Assembly: GCA_025200525.1 (NCBI GenBank)
Contig: CM045762.1
Span: 88,602,717-88,666,716, forward strand
From: Camellia lanceoleosa
Lineage: Eukaryota; Streptophyta; Magnoliopsida; Ericales; Theaceae
DNA: 64,000 nt
Direction: 5' to 3'
Shown: piece after piece, positions 22,134 through 32,670 of the stretch
How positions within the stretch are numbered: position 1 is the first letter of the stretch
Layout of the letters: each line of letters opens with the position of its first letter
Position numbers and translations under genes: made by a program
The notes under the pieces: model-generated
What the model saw: only the letters and a program-made list of their open reading frames with translations
The model's database searches: none
Told to the model about the DNA's origin: nothing

Positions 22134-22220
22134 CGTTTATAGGCTACTGAGACCGCCAAAAATTTGAATTGAAGGGATGTGATGGTTGGCTGCTCGAGGC
22201 CAACCAATACGCGCCACGTG
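22134..22220 (-). promoter_or_regulatory. Putative promoter of the antisense ORF
   Basis: Minus-strand TATAAACG (22141-22134) has a palindromic G-box core CACGTG (22215-22220) about 75 bp upstream. The leader downstream on the minus strand is pyrimidine-rich. The spacing suits a plant core promoter pointing into the antisense ORF. Confidence 0.5.
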
Positions 22221-22387
22221 TCATAATGGTGGCGGCGTTAGTACTGAAGAGTCAGGATGGCAAGTCGAGGCGTCGACCGGGCAAGTTTTGAACACAGGTA
22301 TGTCAACTAGCTCGCCGCTCAGCGCATCAGAAACCGAGGAAGAGTTATCTCGTCGTAATGTAATCCCAGTCACGCTTGCGCAGATGG

Positions 22388-22401
22388 AATTAAGGGGCAA
22401 T
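22388..22401 (+). other. Polypurine tract region of the Tat element
   Basis: AATTAAGGGGCAAT lies immediately before the 3' LTR. The purine run is short (AAGGGG). Confidence 0.55.
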
Positions 22402-23142
22402 TGAGAGGGAGATTTATGATTTGGATTGGGCCGTGATAATGGCCTGGCAAATTGTGGGCCGAACACATTTGGGCCGTGGCAGCCTAGGCCCTTCCAGGAA
22501 GGATTTTTGCTCGGTAATGGCATAATTGCTGTGGAACCGAGCTACTTGGGCTTGTTGGCGCGGAAGCCAGTCTAGTGAAGGTTCGGCCGAGATGTCTGCT
22601 GCCACACAGGGTTCCACGGTTCATGCGTTAGCTCGACAGGAAGGCCGACAGCTAACCAGCATGACTTATCCCGAGCTCGGCTATGCCGGAATGCAACCGA
22701 GCTAGGTCGTCATTGAGCTTTTGGAGCGCCCATTAGCTACGCAAAGATGGCCGTTGATAACGCCAAAATCTTTGCCGAGCTCCCAGAGCGTGGCGGCGCT
22801 TGGTTAGGTGATGTTCAGCAAAATTTGTGCTGACAGATGGGATAGCAGCACTACGTGTCGAGAGACTAATGGGAGTAGATTTGGGACGCAGAAGGTATAT
22901 AAGTGAGTCTGTGCCCCCCATGCTGAGGCAGATGAACATTTGGTTAGACATATACTAAACACTCTACACTCTCTCTTCTCTCTATCTATCCCCTGTGTGT
23001 GTGTTCTAACTTGATCGTCGGAGGGGTTTTCCGGCCACATACCGCCGGGTAGCTCATCGTCGTTGTGCTCGCAGGTCGATCGGACAGGCAGGAGCTTGGA
23101 AGAAAGGAGTACGAGCTTGCTTGAATATTTGCTTCCCGTACA
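22402..23142 (+). repeat. Tat 3' LTR
   Basis: It runs from TGAGAGGGAGATTT to TTCCCGTACA. Relative to the 5' LTR there are indels and a poorly matching block at about 22720-22800. TATATAA lies at about 22896-22902. Confidence 0.95.
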
Positions 23143-23223
23143 GTCACAATAGAAAAGTTAGGGACCAAAGTGACATAAACCCTAAACTATAGGAACCATT
23201 AATGTAATTTGTCCATTGTTTAA

Positions 23224-24290
23224 ATTCAAAATTAAAATAAAATGATATAGTTTTAAAACGTTATCTTGATATTACCTTATTTTAATTTTAAATTTGAATT
23301 GTTGATTTCCTAAATTTCAAAAACTAAAAAATTGATTTGACAAGAATGGAATCAAAAGATAGCTAAAACTAGGTGTTATTTGGAATGATTTAAATAAGTA
23401 TATTTTTTTATATATTTTTTAAGAAAAATGTGTATAAAAATAGAGAGGTAATGTGATTGAAAAATAAAAAGATAAAAAAATGTACTAGTATAGAGGATGC
23501 CAAACAATCCCTAACTTTTGTTAAAAGAGAAAGCGGTGTTGTTGGACTAATAGGTGCTATTTTGATTATTTGAATCTTATAGAGTTTGTCGAGCATTTTA
23601 TTCTTACAAAAAATTATATTGATCGGATATCGATAACTCTTATATCATAACATATTTTGTCAACAATTTATTTTTAAAATTATATTTATCATTGAAAAAA
23701 ATATAATTTAATCAAGATACTATCGATATCCAATGAGTGTGATTTTTTGTAGAGATAAAATACTCGACAAGCTGTACACATTAACTGACTTAGATCATCA
23801 AAACGAAATCCATGGTGAACACCTTGGGGCCACCCTTTGTTAAATTACACTTCGCCCTTTATATTTATTTATTGTCTTATTTGACCTTTTAATTTTTTTC
23901 CAATATGACCTTTCATATTTCAAGTGTTTTTTCTATTTGCTCGAAAGTTAATTTTTTTTTAAAAAAAAAAATTAGAAAAAAAATCTCACATTAGATTTGT
24001 GGTTTAGATGTGTATTATATAATAATGAAATATTTTTATGACATGTGATTGTTAATGTGTGTCTAATTTTGAATTTAGGCCCAAGTTTGACATGAGCTAA
24101 AATGGGGTTACTAAGCTAAAATAGCTATAAAAAGACAGGTTAGGTTAAAAAGTTAAAAAAACAAAATGTCATATTTAAATCATTATTATTTTATTTTTTC
24201 TCTCACAAAAATCAAAAAAATTAAAAAACTCATTTGAAACGAGACTTTTTAACCGAGCCTCAAATAGCCAAACCAAGCCTAAGGCCTAAG
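23224..24290. other. AT-rich non-coding spacer
   Basis: No gene or conserved motif is seen. Homopolymer runs occur near 23950-23985. Confidence 0.6.
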
Positions 24291-24565
24291 GCCTCGTTTG
24301 ATAACTTTCAATTTTAGCAAAAAAGTTAAAAAGTTAGGCTTTGTTTGGGAAGCCAAAAGTTAGGCTTTTTTTTGGTTATTTTAGCCACAAAAAACAAAAT
24401 AGGTTTTTTAGTTCAATAATACAAAACATCACATACAACTCATAATCATTACATTCTTTCTTTAAAAAAAAAATCAAAAAAATAAAAAACCCTTCCCAAA
24501 CCAAGCTTTTTAGTCATAGGTTAAAATAGTCAAAAAGTCAAAAAAATCAATCTACTTCCAAACGA
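24291..24565. repeat. MITE-like inverted repeat (GTTTGGGAAG family), copy 1
   Basis: The left side has TCGTTTG and TTTGTTTGGGAAGCC; the right side has CCCTTCCCAAACCAAGC and ends CTTCCAAACGA. The interior is T-rich on one side and A-rich on the other, so it can fold back. Similar to 25753-25992. Confidence 0.6.
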
Positions 24566-25190
24566 ATTGTTACATTACTCTCTCTACTTTTCTATATATC
24601 TTTTCATCAAAATTAAAAAATTACTAAACTAATCTATTTTCAAACGAGATTAATTAGTTTTAAATTAAAGAATTATTCGGTATAATTTAAATAGGTATAT
24701 TTTGATTTTTTTTTTATTATTAGAAAAATAAATTAAAAAACATGTATATTTAGAATAATTTTTTAACTTTTTTTTGCGTGTGATATAAAATAATAGTTGG
24801 TAATGTAAATTTACATTTTTACCCCACCTTTTTGACCAAAAATCTGCAACAGATGCAGCTTTAGGAGACGTAATTTTTTTTTTGGTCCTTGCCCCTGATG
24901 CAGGAGTGCCTTTTTCTTTTGGTCCTTGACCCTGCACCGGGCAGTGATGCAGGAGTGTCATTATTGCATACATGGCTGTACACGCATTCTTTTATTTGAA
25001 GGTAATAATGACCGACCTTTTTATCCATTTGCAGTCATGATTTTCTGCCAGAATGGAATACGTTAATTTTTTTTACTCTTGCTGTTTCAAATTGTTTTTT
25101 TTTTTTTTTTTTTTTTAGTAATGATTCAAATTCCTATAAAATATTAACCTCACAATCTCACTCACTTGTGATTAATCTAAATAAGAAAGA
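24566..25190. other. AT-rich spacer with poly(T) runs
   Basis: No gene is recognised. It includes a poly(T) run near 25097-25116. Confidence 0.55.
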
Positions 25191-25194
25191 GAAA

Positions 25195-25690
25195 GAAAAA
25201 AAATACAACAATAATTCATTCCACTAATTTGAGAATACTAATTGACCACTAATGAGGTGAAAATTCAAAAAAAAAAGAGAAAAAAAAAACTTAAAGTCAA
25301 AACATCACATCAGTAAGTGGGACCCACTCTGTAGAGCTCTGTTAGAGCTACCAATTTAGAGCTCCCAAACATTTTTTTAAAAAATAATACAAACACATCA
25401 TTGATCTACATCACTGTAGGGATGTGAAGATCTCCCAAAAAGAGATCTCAAACATTTTCCTTTTTTTTTTGGTACCGTATTTTTTATTTTGGGATCAAGA
25501 TTGTTTTTTTTTTAACCGCGGGATCAGGATTGTTGATAACAAAAACAACAATGATTCATCCCACTAATTTGGGAGGACTAATAGACCACTAATAAGGTGA
25601 AATTTTTTTTAAAAATAAGAACAAAACATCTCATCATGTGGAACCGACACCACTTTAGAGTTATTAATACTTTTTTTTTTTAGTTGTTTC
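25195..25690 (+). repeat. Diverged direct repeat, two copies
   Basis: ACAACAATAATTCATTCCAC...GACCACTAATGAGGTGAAA (from about 25205) recurs as ACAACAATGATTCATCCCAC...GACCACTAATAAGGTGAAA (from about 25537). Each copy is followed by a similar tail with AAAACATC.CATCA. The second copy is shorter. Confidence 0.7.
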
Positions 25691-25752
25691 ACTTATTTTT
25701 GTAACAAAAATTTGCTCATCAAAACTCATACAATTCAAAAACCATACAGTCG

Positions 25753-25992
25753 CCGTTTGGGAAGTGGGTTGGCTTTTTGGCTTTTTGGTTTTTTTGGCTA
25801 TTTTAGCCTAGGCTAAAAAGTTTGATTTGGGAAGGGCTTTTTGACTTTTTGGCTTTTTTGATTTTTTTTGTGAGAGAAGAGTGTAATGATTATGGGTTGG
25901 ATGTGATGTTTTGTTTGTTGTGACTAAAATAGCCTATTTTATTTTTTGTGGATAAAATAGCCAAAAAAGCTCCAAACCAAGCTTCCCAAACG
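25753..25992. repeat. MITE-like inverted repeat (GTTTGGGAAG family), copy 2
   Basis: CCGTTTGGGAAG at the left and CTTCCCAAACG at the right are inverted repeats. The subterminal GGCTTTTTGGCT runs on the left mirror AGCCAAAAAAGC on the right. No convincing target duplication was read. Confidence 0.65.
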
Positions 25993-26625
25993 AAGCCACA
26001 CCAATCGGCGTTTTCTTTAGAAATTTTTTTTTTTTTATGAACTATTTTTAAAATTCATAATCAAACATTTTGTTTTTTATAAAATATGTATGTTTTATTT
26101 TTGTAAAAAACGAAATATTAGACAATGTTGAAAACATGTAATTGAAAAAATGTTTTTGTGAAATAATTTATAGAAATTGTAACAAATTTTTTTTTGCATC
26201 ATAATTTTGTATGTTGAAAATGTTTTTTTTTTTTGGTGTTGGGCATGATGATTTTGATCAAAAATTTCAAAAGTCATAATCAAGACAAACTTGTCAAATT
26301 AAAAAAATTCTTTCACCCAATTTTTTGCGACATTCTTGTTTTGACAAAAGAAAAAAAAAAGTGTTGTGAAAATACGTACATATTTATAAAATAACACTAT
26401 TGCTCCAATTTAGTTGACCACATTTGTTAACAATTGTACAAATGTGTTTTTCTGATCGTCAAATTAATTTTGTACCGGTTCGTTTTATTTTATTTGTGTA
26501 TATATATTTTTTGATTATAGGAAACTTTAAACTAGAGAAATCCAAAAACAAAGGCAAACACATCCTGAAAGAAAGCTCACAGCAGCAAGCAGAGGAAAAG
26601 CCTAAGCTAAGAGGATTTATGAAGT
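25993..26625. other. AT-rich spacer
   Basis: No gene is recognised. Many poly(T) and poly(A) runs occur. Confidence 0.55.
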
Positions 26626-26629
26626 AAAG

Positions 26630-26870
26630 CAAGCTGGGGTTGGCAACCCAATCAAGATGAAAGCGACCATGGAGAGAGGCTTGGGCCATCCTAATGAGCA
26701 GCCTTGTTGGCGGTTCTCGACCTCCAACTAAAAGAGAAGCTCCCTTGAGCTGCCATCCGCTCAATATCAGTAAATATTGCACCACACTCCCAAGATGAAC
26801 ATTTTCAGAGACACAGGTGAATAACAACCTGGTTATTCCCTTCAATCTCCACTTGGGGTCATGATTTTGC
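26630..26870 (-). pseudogene. RNase H-like domain relic (LINE-type)
   Basis: A minus-strand frame reads S-S-W-E-C-G-A-I-F-T-D-I-E, then F-S-F-S-W-R-S-R-T-A-N-K-A-A-H. After a 1-base shift come M-A-Q-A-S. The R-x-x-N-x-A-A-H-x-L-A pattern is the C-terminal signature of the RNase H domain attached to plant LINE retrotransposons and related proteins (RVT_3). A stop and the frameshift make it non-coding. There is no accompanying reverse transcriptase. Confidence 0.5.
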
Positions 26871-27239
26871 ATAATAAAAATTCACAGTTGCCAATACACA
26901 AAGATTTGATGATGACCTAAAAGATTTTATTTTTTGATCCGTACATAAATAAATCTTAAAAAAAATTGGTTTGTTTTTACCCTCAACGTTTGATGAGATT
27001 AATTATTATTTTTTTTTTATCTTTAACAAACAAAAACAGAATGTTAAAAATAACATGATTTACATTTTTCATATACACAGAAACAATCTTGTAATCTACT
27101 TCCCATTGTCCTCACCAATAAATCTGCGAACAAAGATATTGTGCTCGCGCTTGCGTGGCCAAGGCGCATGCAATAGTCGCCCTCACATCGGCCATTTTAA
27201 TGTCTTCATCTCCTGGCATCATTATATCTCCAATTGTTA
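26871..27239. other. Non-coding spacer
   Basis: No supported feature is seen. The plus-strand open stretch starting at 26971 is an overlap with the minus-strand relic below. Confidence 0.5.
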
Positions 27240-27430
27240 TCATTGTTGGGTGGTCAAGAAGGCCTGGTGCTTCGGGTCCTTATCATTTTGTATATTTTGC
27301 ATTACTTCATCAATGAGAATATTTTGTCTTATGAAATTATGTAAGGCCATTGATGTTGCAATTAAGGGAACTTGTACTCTTCGAAAATTGTATTTCATCA
27401 TGTTTCTCAAGATGCCCCACCTTGATTTCT
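27240..27430 (-). pseudogene. PIF/Harbinger-type transposase C-terminal relic
   Basis: A minus-strand frame gives R-W-G-I-L-R-N-M, then V-P-L-I-A-T-S-M-A-L-H-N-F-I-R and acidic/Asn-rich residues to a stop near 27245. This matches the end of plant PIF/Harbinger (DDE_4) transposases, in which a helix K-x-R-W-x-I-L is followed by A-x-x-x-L-H-N-F-I-R. It is distinct from the well-preserved transposase at 35.6-37.0 kb. Only about 65 codons remain. Confidence 0.6.
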
Positions 27431-28112
27431 ACGTACCATCGCAAAGTCTTAAATGACATTTGTTACAAATAATTATTTATTATAAACATTATATATGCAT
27501 TTGTTACAACAAAAATATCAATTGCAAGTACTTAACAACTTTTTTTAGATGAAAAATAACATAAAATTAACAAATTAATTTAAAGATGTAAAAAAAATAT
27601 CAACCTATATTTTCATATATATATATATACCCATACATCTCATAAAAATAAAAAAATTCTTACTACAACAATTTATCTATATATTGCAACTAAAACAAAT
27701 TTGAAAAATTAGAGATGAGAAGTTTAGAGACCTAACAACCTTATCAACACACAATGTTCACCAAAATCTCTAACTACAAATAAAACACCTAAACAATAAC
27801 CCATGACAAGTAATGAGACTGCGAATTTTTACGTAGCTGTGAACTAACCAAAGAAATGGTCCCCCCCTTTTTGAATTCTTATCAAAACACAAGTTGCGAG
27901 ACAAGCATATCTCTCTCTAGTGTATAGGAACATTGTTGAGGGTTTTATTGCAAAGTAAATAGACTTTATTGTACACTCAATGAGAAATATGTTTAGATTG
28001 TCCTATGACTTAAGGGTTGCCGGTTTCAAATTCAACAGCTGATTTTGGATTATTACGTATACAAAACGTGAAAACTAAGGATGCAGTAACAAATATGACC
28101 CTACGAGGTGCC
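27431..28112. other. Non-coding spacer
   Basis: No gene is recognised. There is a TA run at 27616-27629. Confidence 0.5.
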
Positions 28113-28117
28113 CACCT

Positions 28118-30911
28118 TGTAACATGCCCGGGGGGTACCCGCGCACGTTAAACAGTTCGGACTCCCGAGATCTCTTTGATCTCAAGTTTCACGAGTGCAA
28201 TGTGAAACGTAGATGAGTGCAATGTGAAATGTAGATGAGAGTCCAGATTTGGCGACTTTTATTGAAAATCCATTTTATTGCAATTTTGTTAAAAATGGAC
28301 TGCGTTATCAGAACTCAGAGTCGCCACCTAATATTTTGGGAAATTAGGAAACCCATGACTCGTGCAAGGCCATCGCTCGTCAGAATCAAGGATGCTTGGC
28401 TTGGAACCTTAGGTGTGAGAGGGAAAGGTCAATAATGAGCACCCCCTCTCACCCGATCAAAAGATCGGCCTCTACTAAACCATGATATGACTTTTCTTTT
28501 CTTTATATGTTCATGTTCTGATTATTATAAATCCTAAAATTTACTATGTGAAGCATACAAGTATAGACTAGTTTGCTCAAATTAGAACAATTCAACTTCA
28601 TGTTTGTTTTCCGAAAAGGGTTTGAATTTGCCATCTCAAGTGGGCTTAGAGTTTGTGAATTTGCCACTACAAAGTGGGCTAAAACGTATAGTCGTTGAAT
28701 CATTCTAATTCATGCAACAAGCCTTCATACACAGGCATTCAAACAGTTTATCATTTAATCAATTAGTCTCATGGTAGGATGCTAAACATAATAAGAAAAG
28801 CACACACAAATGAGATGCTAAAGCATAAAAACTCACAGATTGACCGACGTCCCTCGAACAACTACAAAACAAAGTTAGTAAAATATGCATGATCTTATAT
28901 ACAGAATCCTAATGCAATTCACTCATGAGATGTACTAAAGATTCGGCTTCTAAAATATGGCATGTGAATCATCTCAAAACATACGATAGCGTACAAAATC
29001 ATGGGATAATCAATTAAAGCATAAAGATGCAAATTTAGCTGAATTTTAATGCATGGAACATGGATGTAAAGCAGGGATATGCATGACATGTCAAGATATA
29101 TACATACACACAGTTAGGGAAAGCGATAAAAGAATGGGATAGAAAGAAGCGGGGTGGGGGAATTATTACAATATTTGAATTATTACAGATCCGAACGAGG
29201 GAGGAGGGAGAAATAATAAAATAAAATAAAACTTCACAAAAACACTCAAAATCAAAATAAAAAAAAAAAAAAAAATTTTAAATCCCCGGCCATTCATCAA
29301 CACACTCAGTCCATGTAAACTCATCTTTAATGGAGGCTCCAGCACGAGAGTCAGGGATAGCATGCTCAGCTGATCTGGACCATTATCGTGGATAGGAATT
29401 GATTCAAGAAAACTAAGGAAGCCAGCAAATTGAGCCCATTGAAAAGGGCCTAAATCCAGCACAATTGACATGGGCCAAACTGTAATCCACATGCATACAT
29501 CCAGCACTAATTTAACACACAAAACATAAATTGCCCATAGTTGCTCACGTGGCCCAACAATTACTCCTTGCCAAATGCCCATCATGCACAAGTGACCTGT
29601 GGCCACATTTGAAATGTCCAGAAGTTGGGTGATGCAAAGAGAAACCGAAGAGAGAGTTGCCAAGAGAGTGTGCCTGCCCTCAGTGTAGATGGTGTGTGCC
29701 TTTTAGTTTCCAAGTGCTGCTCCCTCTCCCCTCTCTCCCGTGCGTGCTGTATGCTGCGAGTGTGTGATAGGGGGAATGAGTTGTGTATGATGATCTATGT
29801 GTGTCTGCCTTGTGCATGCGTGTGATGAGTGTCCATGGAGATGTGCTGGGTGCTCTCTCTCTCTCTCTAAACCCGTATGTGTGTGTGTGCTTGGTCTGTG
29901 ATGGGTGTTTTGGCTACTGGGTGTGTGTGGCTGCTATCTGTGTGTGCCGTGCATGGTCTGTGCGTGTGATCCCCCCTCTATCCCCCGTGAATGGTCTGTC
30001 CATGAGTGTGCATGGGTGGTGTGAGAGAGAGGCGCATGATATGTTAGCCGAGAGAGAGAGGCAAGCTGGGTTGGTGTGGTGCATAGGTGTGTGAGTTGTG
30101 TCTGTCCATGGCTGGACTGTGATGCTCCTTCCTCACTCGTGTGTCCTAGAGAGAGGAGAGAGATGAGTTAGCTGGGTCTTCATCCTTCTCTCCCCTAACC
30201 CAGGTATGTTCCATCTAGAGAGAGAGGGAGAGAGAGCCCGTGTGCCTATGGGTGTCTTTGTGTATCAACCCCCCCTCCTCCTCCATGTGTGTGTATGGTG
30301 AAGCTCAATGTGTATCTTTGTGCCAAGAGTGCCTGAGTCTCTCCTCCTCCCCGTGTGTGTGCCTCAGTTTGTTGGGTGGTGACTCTCTTACTGTGTGTTT
30401 TCCTCTCCCTCACCGTGTCTCTCTGTGTGTATAAAAGAGATCCAGCCCCCCTCCCCTCTCAAGTGTCCAGCTGTGTTCAGTGCATCTCTTGATCATTCCA
30501 CCACTCCATATTCTTCTTTTGTTTTCTTTTTTTTTGTTTATTGTCCACCGAAGCATAATCATTCCACCACTCCACCACACACTCAACATCTTTTCTTTTT
30601 TTTGTTCTTCACCTAAAAACACACTCACCGACTCTTTTTTTATATTATTTTATATTTTTCTATTTTTTTTATTTTTATCATTTTTTTATTTATAAAATAT
30701 CACATGCCAATTTATATAAACACACCTAAAAATTTATACAAACACACAAAATTATATAAAATCATACAAAATTATAAATTCAAATAAAAGTATTTTATTT
30801 TGACAAAAATGGGTGAGTTTTGAAATTTGAAATTTCAATTTGATTTTTCTGGTGAGAATGGTCAAAATAAAATGCTCAAGTCTTAGGGCCGGTCAAAATG
30901 GGGTGTCTACA
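28118..30911 (+). mobile_element. Solo LTR, 2.8 kb
   Basis: It begins TGTAACATGCCC and ends GGGGTGTCTACA, flanked by CACCT on both sides (28113-28117 and 30912-30916). A plus-strand TATA box (TGTATAAAAG) at about 30429 follows an 800-bp tract rich in GT and CT/GA repeats, so the orientation is inferred as plus. No PBS, PPT or coding region is inside. The ...GGGGTGTCTACA terminus recalls large gypsy LTRs; the family was not determined. Confidence 0.85.
29640..30425 (+). repeat. GT- and CT/GA-rich tract upstream of the LTR TATA box
   Basis: Alternating TGTGTG, CTCTCTC and GAGAGAG runs (for example 29861-29870, 30031-30062, 30218-30235) make up most of the region just upstream of the TATA box at 30429. 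Confidence 0.75.
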
Positions 30912-30916
30912 CACCT

Positions 30917-32337
30917 CAAGCAAGAAGCAATGCCTATGTGGCTGTCGTAGATTGCCACCTATGCATCGACGATAGAGTAGTGTATAGTTATGCAAATAAT
31001 TATTCCCATGTTCAAACAAAACTCTTTTCATTATCCACCACGTATAGTTATGCCATTTTTAAAATTATATGTAGAAGCTGGTAGTGTTTTTGGGTGATGA
31101 AACATGTATAGCTACAAGTAGTTCGAGAAAGAAGTACCTTCATAAACTTACCTAAATTAAATCTGTTTGAATTTTTAAATATTCAATTAATTGGTTGTTA
31201 ACTTAGGATTGTTGGTAGCAAAAAGTAACTTGAAGACTCAAATTTGGCACACCAACAAGCTCTAACTTTAAAGGACTCATCATCATGCATAAACTAGAAG
31301 TTTACAATACAACTACTAATAGGTTCAATATGTAGCGAACTCTCAAAAAAATCATTTTTTGTGACTGTTGGATGCTGCCACAAATAACAAAAATGCAGTC
31401 ACAAAAAATCTTTTGCGACGATCATGTAACGGCAAATAGGGGATGCAAATGTGGGGTGGAAAATACTTTTGCGACCGCAAAACAGTGGTCACAAATTATT
31501 TGTGATAACCTAACCTACTCATGAATGTTTTGCCGTAGCAAAAAAAAAAAAAAAAAAAAAAAAACAAAACTACAATGTTTTAGCAACCATCTTGTTACCA
31601 TAGTACAAAAAAATAAATAAAATAATAATAATAATAAAAATAAATGCCTACAATATTTTATCAACCTATGTTCACATACATAATATATAATAAATGTAAA
31701 GAGTTGTTTGTAAAAATTCTAACATTCATGCATTATTTTTCATCTCTTCCCTTAATAAAATTCTTTTTTTTCATAAAAAAAAAATTTGCATACAAAATAT
31801 AAACTTCCATACATGCAAAACAAATATCTATCAACCATCCTTAAATGTATTTATACAAAGTACTAACAAATTCAAGTCCTCAAAAAAAAAAAAAAAAAAA
31901 AATCTCAATTTAGCTTCCAATATTACTTGCGCAATCATATCAACTATTCTCTCAGCAACACCTGCAAAAACAAATTGTATTGTCATTAAGGTTTGTTGAG
32001 TCAAAATACAACCAAAGGCCATTGTTATCTAACTCAAAACCTAATAACCATTCAAATTTTGAAGTCGTAAAAAACAATGAGAGAGTATCCGTGGGAACAA
32101 TTGTTAAGGGTCATATTTAAATAAGACTACAGCATGGAAAGACTAGAAACATTACTTTCTTTTGGACCATGGAATTCCACATTAAATTCACTAATTCCGT
32201 CATTTATTGGCTCCACAGCATGGTCACTCATCATCCTAAAGCACAATAACACAGCATATCAGTCATAACATTAAAAAAAGGTCTGGATCCACAAATTTGA
32301 TTTCATTTGAGATTGTAGTAGAAAAAACAAGAAAAAA
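30917..32337. other. Non-coding spacer with small inverted repeat
   Basis: No gene is recognised. ATTTTTTGTGACTG (31354-31367) pairs with CAGTCACAAAAAAT (31396-31409). TTCAATATGTAGC near 31325 recurs near 42780. A 27-bp poly(A) lies at about 31540. Confidence 0.55.
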
Positions 32338-32340
32338 GAA

Positions 32341-32670
32341 GGCCTTGTTTGGTTTGACTTTGGGAGGTAAATTTTCAAAAATATTTTTGGAGACAGAGTT
32401 GAGAATTTTTTTTGATTTATTTGATTGTATATTTTGAAAATAGTTTTAGAGTATGGGAGTTTAGGATAATTTGATATTTTGTTATAGTTGAGTAGATGTG
32501 TGTAAGAGAAAAAGTGATTGAGAAGGAGAGAAAAAAGAGAAAAAGTGATTGATTGATGTGTAAGATATATAAAATGATTTTGGAAATTTTTTTCCAAAAT
32601 CACTAAACCAAACAAAATTTTGAAAAATTTAAAATTTGTTTCTCAAAACCAAACCAAACCAAACAAGGCC
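32341..32670. mobile_element. Tourist-like MITE
   Basis: Terminal inverted repeats GGCCTTGTTTGG... and ...CCAAACAAGGCC are visible, with GAA on both sides (32338-32340 and 32671-32673). The terminus resembles Tourist (PIF/Harbinger-derived) MITEs, which also make 3-bp duplications, though usually TAA or TTA. It lies 40 bp from the PIF/Harbinger element. Confidence 0.7.

Larger units (their letters stand above)
9127..23142 (+). mobile_element. Ty3/gypsy Tat-type retrotransposon, 14.0 kb
   Basis: This is a complete but dead element with 754-bp and 741-bp LTRs (TG...CA) and the target duplication GTCAC (9122-9126 and 23143-23147). The interior order is PBS, gag, protease, RT, RNase H, duplicated linker, second RNase H-like domain, integrase, 58-bp minisatellite, antisense ORF and polypurine tract. 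The second RNase H and the large 3' region between integrase and the 3' LTR place it in the Tat lineage. Subtracting the nested solo LTR and one target duplication, the original element was about 11.6 kb. The LTRs differ by many substitutions and indels, so insertion is not recent. Confidence 0.93.
8355..23214. mobile_element. Mutator-like MITE, copy 2, interrupted by the Tat element
   Basis: The left part is 8355-9126 and the right part 23148-23214. It starts GGGCGAGTTATAT and ends AATTTGTCC, matching copy 1. The 9-bp target duplication ATTGTTTAA is perfect (8346-8354 and 23215-23223). The gypsy element at 9127-23142 inserted about 67 bp from its right end. Its inverted arms lie at 8355-8660 and 8880-9126 plus the right part. 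Confidence 0.88.

Noticed and set aside
26971..27456. 161-codon plus-strand ORF
   Set aside because: It overlaps a recognisable PIF transposase relic on the minus strand; the plus-strand peptide has no domain and a hydrophobic, AT-driven composition.
29166..30616. Several ORFs of 64-165 codons on both strands
   Set aside because: They lie inside the solo LTR and come from GT/CT/GA-rich sequence. No domain or consistent start context is seen.
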